From Umbilicaria muhlenbergii (lineage: Eukaryota > Ascomycota > Lecanoromycetes > Umbilicariales > Umbilicariaceae): a stretch of DNA of 64,000 nt. The DNA lies in contig KK106981.1 in assembly GCA_000611775.1 (NCBI GenBank), positions 1,855,507-1,919,506 on the forward strand, in the 5' to 3' direction. The position numbers were made by a program, and so were the translations under genes. The notes below the pieces were generated by a model. That model was not told the DNA's origin. It did no database searches and worked only from the letters and a program-made list of their open reading frames with translations. Shown here in pieces: positions 56,773-64,000 of this stretch. Numbering within the stretch: the stretch's first letter is position 1; each line of letters opens with the position of its first letter.

Positions 56773-58437
56773 TCATATCATTTGAACGGCGGGAAAGAAC
56801 CTCGGCCCCGCAAACCCATGCGCGACAATGCTTTGGATATCAATGTTCTGGTCTTTGGCTGGACTCCACAGCTTCAGGAGGATGTATCTACCCGACCTAG
56901 AATTCATCAGTCCGCTGCGCGCTTCCCAGACAGGTTCACTGTGTGACCCAGAGGGGGAAACTTACACCGGGGGGTCGAATTTGATGCTGACCATACTCTT
57001 CCTCCTCTCGATGAAGAAACTCGCATGCGGCTCCAACACGTCAATCTCGTCATCTTCTGGTGCCGCCCGCATGATCCTGCTAGGGGTAGCTCGGCGTCGA
57101 CTCAATCGGAGACCGGTTGCCGCACCTGTCGCCCGGGGTCGATTACTGGCCCACCGGTCAATGACGTCTTGTTCATCGTCTTCGGAGGACGAGTAAGATG
57201 ACGGTAAGAGGTCTCGACTGTAGCGATCCGCGAGAACCGCAGGGCTCGACTCTTCTTCTTCGTCTCCAGAATGGTCGTCATAGTCGGTGGTTACAATGAA
57301 ATCGAGTGATGGTGATGAGGTATTGCGAGGACTGAGTGCTGAAGCTTCAGCGATCGGGTCTCTTGCCGAGCTTCCGCCGGGTGCTCGGGGAAATCGGGTA
57401 TTAGAGAGGGGAGGCGGAATAGCCCTAGAAGTCGGATAATCAGCTCGACGGGAGGGAGGGCGATTCTCATTGGATTCTATGATTGTGACGTCTGCAGCGA
57501 GTCTTTGAATCACTGACGCGCGCGTAGTGCCATAAAAATCATCGAGTGATGCGCTTGTGGAGGGTCGAGATGGTGGAGATGACTCGTGGAAGAGGTAGTG
57601 AGAAGTACGTGCGAGGAGGTCCTCGGAAGTCATTGAAACAAATATGAGGCCTTCTTGAATACTGTAGACGGTTAGTATAGACCACGTCAGCTATGGCGAT
57701 CGCCCCAACGGAGCTCGTTCGGGGTCATACGGTGCGTCAAAGCCTCTCTCGGGTGCTTTGATGACGAGCTTCTTGAGGCAGAAAGTCGTTTCTCCCTGAT
57801 GCCTCAGAATGATGTTGCACCTGTTACCCTCCGTACAATACACACTCTTGTCGTTGCGCAGCACATTCTCTGGCCAGTAGTGCCTGACGTGTTGGCCAGC
57901 ATGCCCAGGGTAATGTCCACCGTCACAACTGACAATTTCCATCTTCAACGGCCCAGTAACTACCTGACCACGGTGTCCGTAGCTAAAGCCTTTGAAACCT
58001 CCGTCAACAGGTTCAGAGTCTAGCCGACGGCGTTTGGCACGTCTCCGATTGACCTCGGCCTCCCCCGAATATTCCTGAGCCGCTATGTCTGGAGAAATCA
58101 TCCGAGGCATCGGCACGTCAAGGAGCGAGCTGAGATTGGAACTGGCTTCGTTCAGCCTCTCAACAGCCTGCTGCACCGTTCCAATACTATCTGAAAGCGA
58201 GGGTCCGGGGTGCTGCTGGTGCCGGTGTCGATGTCTTTGAAGATATCGCTCGCTCGGTGCGGCCTGGGGTCGCGTCCGTACTGCAGACGTCGGGGCTTGA
58301 ATGTCTGCTGATAGCATTCCGTTACTCGGGGGATGCCCAGCAGCACGCAGCCTACTGATCTCCTGGACTCTCATCTCCTGAATTCGTGCCCTTCTACGAC
58401 GACGCTCGGGGCTGTCGCCGGGTGCATGATTATCCAT
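56773..58437 (-). CDS. Conserved fungal protein with split beta-sandwich-like domain
   Basis: This is a protein of unknown function conserved in filamentous fungi, as I recall from family sequences. Exons on the minus strand (58437-57731, 57661-56966, 56896-56773) give 508 residues. The Arg-rich, coiled N-terminus (ERRRRRARIQEMRVQEISRL) is followed by a block at about 175-260: SCDGGHYPGHAGQHVRHYWP, ENVLRNDKSVYCTEGNRCNI, LKKLVIKAPERGFDAPIQEG, LIFVSM. Then comes about 200 residues of Ser/Asp/Glu-rich disorder. The last exon gives SGRYILLKLWSPAKDQNIDI, QSIVAHGFAGPRFFPA. The two ordered pieces look like the first strands and last strands of a galactose-binding (DOC/discoidin-like) jelly roll interrupted by disorder. 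That fold is inference. The third exon is short and, without it, the gene would seem to end early. Confidence 0.82.
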
Positions 58438-58688
58438 GGCAGCTCGAGAACCTCGGTGGGCGCCAAGGAAGTCTCGAAGACGTATACGGGCAATCGAGGA
58501 CTCCTGGTCGATCGATGCTGTTCCAGGTGGGGGCGGTAGGCTTGCTGTTGGGGATGAGTTCGATGCGGGCGGAAAGTCAAAGTTAGCTGACTGCAGGATA
58601 CATCAGTGGTGGTGTCCACGTATCATGTATTATGTCGGTAGAGTGGACAAGCGTATCGAGTTAGCTTTGTCTTACCATGGCAGATAAA

Positions 58689-58712
58689 GGAACAGGAACA
58701 GGAACAGGAACG
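58689..58712. repeat. GGAACA hexamer array
   Basis: Four tandem copies of a 6-base unit lie in the divergent spacer upstream of AOS1. The unit is purine-rich on the plus strand. Confidence 0.85.
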
Positions 58713-58900
58713 GGCCTTGTCATTGATGGCACGACGGCGAGCGGCCGAGTCTCAGTGAAGGCGAACAAGTGCCAATTCACAAGCGTTTGACGGACGAATG
58801 TCAGCCACGGGGCTGATGCATGTGTTGTGAAGAGGCCGGGGATGTGGTGTCACGCCACTTGGTTGAGCCTGAGGAGCCTCTTACTCGTTAACCATCTGGG

Positions 58901-58945
58901 GCAAGGCACGCCAAGGCACGCCAAGGCTCGCCAAGGCTCGCCAAG
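58901..58945. repeat. CCAAGGCACG 10-base array
   Basis: About 4.5 tandem copies of a 10-base unit are present. The first two read CAAGGCACG-type and the next two CAAGGCTCG, so two-copy blocks share the same variant, a sign of stepwise duplication. Confidence 0.85.
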
Positions 58946-59040
58946 ACCCACGGCGGTGCCTTGCCGGAAAGCGTATGGTGGCGTGGGTGGGCACGGCAAG
59001 GCCTCGCGTCAACACAACGAGCACTTGCGAGTCAAGGCAT

Positions 59041-59082
59041 CCACGCATCCACGCATCCACGCATCCACGCATCCACGCATCC
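59041..59082. repeat. CCACGCAT octamer array
   Basis: Five perfect tandem copies of the 8-base unit lie 95 bases after the 10-base array. The perfect identity implies a recent or actively slipping array. Confidence 0.9.
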
Positions 59083-59445
59083 AGGCCGCCGCCAGCATCA
59101 CATCAACGACAAAGTGCAATGTCGGGAATTCCAATTCGATCGAATCAGTGAGGATTACAGCACTCAATCGCTTCTGCAAACCGATGAAATCCATCTTCTC
59201 GAGGCCTGAGCTTGGTGCTTTATCATGTAGGCGGCCTTGACGGGCCGCGGCCACTGACGCAGGCCGCCGTTGTTTGCTTTGTTTGCTCCTGCAATCAAAG
59301 TCGTCCAATACGGTCCTCTACTTCGCATATCTTGCCCTTCTTGTCCTTTCACCTCCCTCCTTCCCAACACTCGTTTCCACTGCTGTGACCTTCACCGGAA
59401 GTCAAGCCCACTCTCACTGACCTCTTCCCTTGACGTCATTCAAGC

Positions 59446-60781
59446 ATGGCGGCCGGAGAATCAACCAATGGCTCGGCACTAACCAATGGAGCTTCATTGA
59501 ATGGAGACGCAGCTGGCGAGACGGTAGCTGCGATCGCCCAAGCTCAAACCATTAGCGCAGGTAAACAGATCAGGTCGCGAACGTCGAGCAACAACTGACG
59601 CTAGGTGCTTAGATGAGATTGCTTTGTATGACCGGCAAATCCGTTTATGGGGCGTGAAGGCACAAGAAAAGTTGGTGGTCTATTCCTCTCTCCTACGCTT
59701 TATGAAATCGGAGGCTGATGTTTGGCACTCTAGGCTACGGACGGCCAATATACTCCTAATTACGCTCAAAGCGCTTGCAAATGAGGTCGCTAAGAACCTC
59801 GTCCTTGCCGGAATAGGGTCGCTCACAATCAACGACGACCAGTTGGTGACCGAGGATGATCTCGGCTCACAGTTTTTTATATCGGAAGAGCATGTTGGAA
59901 TGAATGTACGCTATCGTGGCTACCAATTGTGTCTTCGGTACTAACTCTGAGGCCAGCGTGCAGTAGCTGCAGCACCTCAGGTCCGAAAGCTCAATCCCAG
60001 GGTTGCTCTTCACGTGGATACCGAGAACATATTGATGAAGTCACCGGACTTCTTTGCACCATTCGACATCATTATAGCCACCGAGCTAGGTCTCGATGTT
60101 CTGTCAACCATCAACGCCTCCTGCCGGCTGTGCAACCGGCCTTTCTACGCCGCAGGAACACACGGCTTCTACGGATACATCTTCGCCGATCTCCTCACGC
60201 ACGACTATGTAATAGAGCGAGAGAAATCAAATGTCCCGACGGTGCTCAAGGCGGAATCAGCCACGAGATCAGTAATCGCATCGACAACCAAAAAGGAGAA
60301 CGGGAAACTAATCGAGATGGTGACCAAAAGGGAGATATATTCCCCGATTATCCTCGCCAACTCCTCACCAGTACCAGCGGAACATCTAGGTAGTCGGCGA
60401 CGCAAACTCCAAATACCACCACTCCTAACCTGCCTCAAAGCCCTCTGGGAATTCCAATCCATCTCCGGAACCATGCCCTCACATTCACATGCCGATCTCG
60501 AACTTTTCACCACCCTAGCGACCGAGAAGCACAAAGAACTCCAGCTGCCCCCAGAGACGCTACGAAGCGATTTCCTACGCAGTTTCCTGCAGAACCTGGG
60601 CAGCGAACTGGCGCCCGTGACGGCTTTCCTCGGCGGCCAGCTGGCACAGGACGTGATCAATGTCTTGGGCCAGAGAGAGCAGCCGATTCAGAATTTCTTG
60701 CTCTTTGACGGCGAGGAGTCGAAGGGGCCGGTCTATGCTTTACATCCCATCTTCCCCCCGTTGGATGGGCCTCTTCTTTGA
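59446..60781 (+). CDS. AOS1: SUMO-activating enzyme E1 subunit Aos1
   Basis: Aos1 pairs with Uba2 to adenylate SUMO; Aos1 itself lacks the catalytic cysteine. Exons 59446-59560, 59613-59670, 59734-59905 and 59957-60781 give 389 residues. After an Asn/Gly/Ala-rich start, the ThiF-like fold opens with DEIALYDRQIRLWGVKAQEK, LRTANILLITLKALANEVAK, NLVLAGIGSLTINDDQLVTE and DDLGSQFFISEEHVGMNRAV. It ends NVLGQREQPIQNFLLFDGEE, VYALHPIFPPLDGPLL. The nucleotide-binding loop has the Aos1-type LKALANE instead of the GxGxxG of Uba2. The second intron begins with a GTTGGT donor, which is weaker than its neighbours. The length is typical for fungal Aos1. Confidence 0.96.
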
Positions 60782-61242
60782 TTTTGTAATCAGTTTTTGG
60801 GGCTTCGAAATGGATGAAGAAATCTGCGGCGTTGGGGTGGCATGGAAAATGGCGTTCTACTTTAGACCTCGGGTCGACGGTGCGCAAGCGCTGCTTTGGC
60901 GTTACGACAGGTAGACTATCAAGCTGTTTTCGTTGATTTTGATCGGACATATGTTCGGATTAAAAGTTGAGCCCAATGGGCGAGCTCCCACCCTTGGTCA
61001 GCTTCACACATAGTGACAATCAGAAATTAAGTGAAGGCTGTGATCTCAATTGCCCTATGAAGACTTTTCACTATCTGTGCTCTTTCTATGCTCTGCTGTA
61101 GAAGACGCTCAAACATGATCACTACTACACAGAAAAGCTGCCCGAATTTTGGTCTCCGTAGCTCACACATCATGACATTCGTACCGCATCAGACTGGTCA
61201 CTCCCAACGTCTTTCAACGGTTCTCTATCCTTGCTGAACAGT
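60782..61242. other. Convergent spacer AOS1/eEF1B-gamma
   Basis: These 461 bases lie between converging gene ends and are AT-rich. Nothing was recognised beyond presumed 3-prime UTRs. Confidence 0.4.
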
Positions 61243-62817
61243 TTACTTGAAGACTTTTCCGTCAGCCCATTCGTAGGTCTTTCCATTGACCTCGATTGGC
61301 TTGTCCCAGCCCCACTGGTCGTTCACGAACTCCCTATCTTCCTTCTTCGAGGGATCTAGCTTGGTGAACTGGTAGCTCTCGTAGTCGGGCGCGACGTCGA
61401 AGGCTGGCTCGGCTTCTTGCCCACGGACTACAAAGGCACCCTGAACAACCGAATCGTTGGTGACTCCATACACGGAGGCGCAGCCGAAGATGTATTTCCG
61501 CGACGCCTCGAGACGGGTGAAGAAACCGCCTAAGGAACATCAGTATACGCTGTACCGTACAGATATACTTCAAGGGGCATGTGAACGTACCGACAAGGTT
61601 TGAAGACATGAAGGTCATGGTCAGCTCGTCGTTGTATTTGTAGTCGCATTTCCACAGGGAATACTCCTCGGCATTGAAGTTCTCCCAGAACCACGGCAAC
61701 GCAACTTCGCGGGTCTCTTCGTTCGAGTACTTGCGCTTCCAGTCATCGAGAACCAGCGTGGGCTTTGGTAGAGCCTCAAGCGGGTGCTTTGGTTTCGGGG
61801 CTGGCTTATCTTCTTCCTCCTCGTCCTCCTCGACCTCCTTAGCCTTGGGCTTAGGTGCCGCCTTGGGAGTTGGCTCTTTCTTCGGTGCAGCTTCCTTCTC
61901 CTTCTTAGGTGGGTGGTTGGGAATGGCCTCATCAATGAAGTTGAGCTTGTCCACGACTGCGGAGTAGATTGGCTGGTTGTAGATGGTCTCGTACCAACGT
62001 GTCACGTTTGGGTTTTCCGAACGCCATTTCTTGTCGAAGAAGTATTGGAAGCCACGAGAGATCAAAGCACACACGAACAGGTCAGCTAGTGTGATGCGGT
62101 CGCCTACGAGGAAGGTGTTGACGAGGAGGTGTTGCTCGAGGACCGAGATGACTTTGAGGGTGGCCTTTTGTGACTCATCGACGTTCTTCTTGATGTAAGG
62201 ATCACGGCCGATAAGAGGTCGGAACCATCCAGCGAGAGCAACAAGTAGTTCTTGGTTTGCGAATGACATCCACCTTACGATGGATGCGTAATCCTGCTTT
62301 GTCTTGCCTAGGAGGCTGGTCTTCTCGTTCTGCGAGGTGACTTTATAAGGTCAGTATTGGCACTAGGAACTCGACATTTATGTCATACGCGTATGAGTAA
62401 GAGGGGTTTAGGATCAGAGTGTGAATTTTCTCAACAGTAATCTTCAGACAGGGATAACTGAAATGATCATATGTCTCATCATGAAGAACGACCTAGGTAA
62501 GGCACACGTAGTTGTCGAACATACCGTAGATTGCAACTGCGATACATTCGGTCAAGGTGTAGCCATCTGCGCCAACAAAGGTCGGGATATTGCCCAGAGG
62601 GTTGAGCTTGAGATAGTCCTGGGATACACCTTTTGCTGGCTCAGTCGGCACGATCTCGAGGTCCAGCTTGTTGGCCTTGGCCACAGCGCGGATTGCGGTG
62701 GAGCGTGGGTTGCCCTGTAGGATTATTTTGTGTCAGTGAACTGGACAAAGGTCGATGCACCCAGCGAGAATTGGAGGCGGAACCCACATCGTATGTGTAC
62801 AGCTTGCCGAAAGACAT
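61243..62817 (-). CDS. Translation elongation factor eEF1B gamma subunit
   Basis: eEF1B-gamma anchors the eEF1A nucleotide-exchange complex and has a glutathione-S-transferase-like half. Exons on the minus strand (62817-62788, 62714-62525, 62340-61591, 61529-61243) give 418 residues, as in yeast Tef4/Cam1. The GST-N part is MSFGKLYTYDGNPRSTAIRA to IPTFVGADGYTLTECIAVAI; the GST-C part includes LEQHLLVNTFLVGDRITLAD. A Lys/Glu/Pro-rich linker near 215-255 (AAPKKEPTPKAAPKPKAKEV) joins the C-terminal EF1G domain (PWFWENFNAEEYSLWKCDYK, GGFFTRLEASRKYIFGCASV, ending EWADGKVFK). All blocks are intact. A first exon of ten codons is followed by a long first intron, usual for highly expressed translation genes. 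Head-to-head with uS9m over 227 bases. Confidence 0.97.
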
Positions 62818-63044
62818 CTTCGCGGATACTGTGTCTGTCTGCAATTGTGTTGATAGGTGGGGGGATAGTTTGTTGAAGTTCGAGGTCATGAAGAGTCGAA
62901 ATTTGTGTGCTTTGGCGCTACGCGCTTGTCGCCTAGCGTAGCCAATAGAACTCCAACTTTGGTACTTCATGACTTTGACCTTTCTGCGGACACTTGTGCC
63001 CACTTCTCACTTGATTGACCGGCCATTCAGCCCCTACAAAGGCC
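62818..63044. promoter_or_regulatory. Short bidirectional promoter eEF1B-gamma / uS9m, with CCAAT box
   Basis: Only 227 bases separate the two start codons. A CCAAT pentamer lies at 62942-62946 on the plus strand, near the middle, and could bind the HAP/NF-Y complex. The pair would couple a cytosolic and a mitochondrial translation gene. Confidence 0.5.
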
Positions 63045-64000
63045 ATGCAGGCTTCCAAACTGCCTCTGACCCTCTTGAAAAGGGCCAGCCCACGTTGCCT
63101 GCAATGCTGCCTGCAATCCCGCCGCCTCCCTCATCCTGAGCCCCGATTCCGTCCATCGTCCGGCTCGCGGCACTTCTCGAATACCAGCGTCAAAGCTGCA
63201 ATCGCCGCCCCCGAAATCGACTTCTCCAAGCCCAGTCTGCCACCACTTAACAATCAAAATGCCCGTGTCGTCCCCGCCTCCGCCTCCTACTTTACCGGCA
63301 AACCTGACTTCACCGACAATCTCCTAACGCTACAATCCCTGCTCCGAAAATACCAGACACTACCTACATTGACACCCAGCCAAGCCCCTCGTGTCGCATG
63401 GCGTTCGCTCGCTCAATATCGTCTCCAGGTGGGCGAACCCGTCGGGGCATCTAAATACCATAAGATCATCGAAGTCTTGCACCGGCTTAACTTGATCCAC
63501 CCGTCTCTCATGCCCGAGGACCTGGCGCAGGAGATGCAAGCCTACAAGCGAGACATCAACCCCTATGCGAATGTGCCGAGGCCCGGCAAAATCGACGAGG
63601 ACGGCCGGGCAGTTGGGGTGGGAAGGCGGAAAGCCAGTAGCGCAAAGGTGTATCTGGTGGAAGGGGACGGAGAGGTGCTGGTGAACGGGAAGAGCTTGAA
63701 CAGTGCATTCCCGCGGATACATGATCGGGAAAGTGCCTTGTGGGCGCTGAAGGCTACAGAGAGGATGGACAAGTACAACGTGTGGGCGCTGGCGACTGGT
63801 GGAGGGTTGACGGGGCAAGCGGAGTCGATTACGCTGGGTCTGGCGAAGGCGTTACTGGTGCATGAGCCGATGTTGAAACCGGCGTTGAGGAGGGGTGAGT
63901 TCGCTGTCACGACGTTGCTCCAACCATGATGAATAGGAGCACAATGCTGACTTCTACTATCTACAGCCGGTTGTATCACCAGGGATCCTCGGAGAGTAGA
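63045..64000 (+). CDS. MRPS9: Mitochondrial small ribosomal subunit protein uS9m, cut by the window edge
   Basis: uS9m is a component of the mitochondrial 37S subunit, with its basic tail reaching the P-site tRNA. Exon 1 is 63045-63894 and exon 2 starts at 63967 and leaves the window at 64000. The first Met (MQASKLPLTLLKRASPRCLQ) starts an Arg/Ser-rich mitochondrial presequence. After a fungal extension comes the uS9 core: VGRRKASSAKVYLVEGDGEV, LVNGKSLNSAFPRIHDRESA, LATGGGLTGQAESITLGLAK, HEPMLKPALRRAGCITRDPR. The intron 63895-63966 falls between RR and AGCITRDPRR and removes an apparent early stop. The final residues (normally a KKPGxxKARK basic tail) lie outside. Coding strand is C-rich early and G-rich from about 63590. 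Confidence 0.95.

Larger units (their letters stand above)
58438..59445. promoter_or_regulatory. Divergent spacer with three tandem arrays, upstream of AOS1
   Basis: This 1-kb spacer lies between two divergent genes. It holds a GGAACA array (58689-58712), a 10-base array (58901-58945) and an 8-base array (59041-59082), each listed below, within about 400 bases. The AOS1 leader (59280-59445) is pyrimidine-rich. No gene was recognised. Confidence 0.5.

Noticed and set aside
59009-59308. 99-codon minus-strand frame with repeated MRGCVDAW peptide
   Set aside because: It is a translation of the octamer array and its flanks, in a promoter region; no gene support.
1-64000. Secondary-metabolite or other functional gene cluster
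   Set aside because: No polyketide synthase, NRPS, terpene cyclase, P450 set or cluster regulator; the ABC transporter, protease and RFX gene are far apart among housekeeping genes.
1-64000. Transposable element or viral fossil
   Set aside because: No transposase, reverse transcriptase, integrase or capsid-like peptide, no long terminal or inverted repeats, and no RIP-like AT-rich block were noticed by eye; a repeat-library search would be decisive.

Overview
This window is nuclear DNA of a filamentous ascomycete (Pezizomycotina). The evidence is short introns of about 50 to 120 bases with GT-AG ends, compact genes on both strands, and proteins that read as Pezizomycotina orthologues: the long-tailed Bdp1, the CaMKK-type kinase, an RFX factor, Rvs161/Hob3, and ATG101 (absent from budding yeast). 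The exact class cannot be fixed from this sequence; Dothideomycetes or a neighbouring class is a guess. No retroelement, DNA transposon, CRISPR array, rRNA gene or intact tRNA gene was found. It looks like an ordinary housekeeping chromosome arm.

Layout, left to right: SWI5 (+); a full-length ABCB multidrug transporter (-); RPL39 (+); SKP1 (-); SMP3 GPI mannosyltransferase IV (+) convergent with RAD23 (-); a 3-kb gap; a four-helix membrane protein of unknown function (+); an AT-hook nuclear protein of unknown function (+); eIF6/TIF6 (+) convergent with TRAPP subunit BET5 (-); a CaMKK-like kinase (+); a Hal4/Sat4-type kinase (+); RVS161 BAR protein (+) convergent with BRE1 (-); BDP1 of TFIIIB (+); a guanyl-specific RNase T1-like protein (-); a secreted subtilisin-like protease (-); an F-box-like protein (+); SARAF (-) head-to-head with PBN1/PIG-X (+); PEX3 (-) head-to-head with ATG101 (+); YOP1 (-) head-to-head with an RFX transcription factor (+); a conserved fungal protein with a split beta-sandwich-like domain (-) head-to-head with SUMO E1 subunit AOS1 (+); eEF1B-gamma (-) head-to-head with mitochondrial ribosomal protein uS9m (+), which runs off the right edge.

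Recurring themes are ubiquitin-like pathways (SKP1, RAD23, BRE1, AOS1), GPI-anchor synthesis (SMP3, PBN1), ER and trafficking functions (BET5, YOP1, SARAF, RVS161), translation (RPL39, TIF6, eEF1B-gamma, uS9m), and autophagy/peroxisome biology (ATG101, PEX3). This is normal eukaryotic mixing rather than a cluster; no secondary-metabolite backbone gene was seen.

The most unusual signal is compositional. In many genes the coding strand is extremely C-rich over the 5-prime and middle part, then flips to G-rich over the 3-prime part, sometimes inside one exon. This happens on both strands (SMP3, PEX3, ATG101, PBN1, the RNase, RVS161). Other points of interest are a 9-nt micro-exon in YOP1, a GC-AG intron in RVS161, a stop-free 87-nt intron in ATG101, an RNase T1 homologue with no visible secretion signal, heptamer and octamer tandem arrays, and degenerate tRNA-like or B-box motifs. 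Exon coordinates were worked out by hand from splice signals and family alignment from memory, so borders may be off by a few bases where noted.
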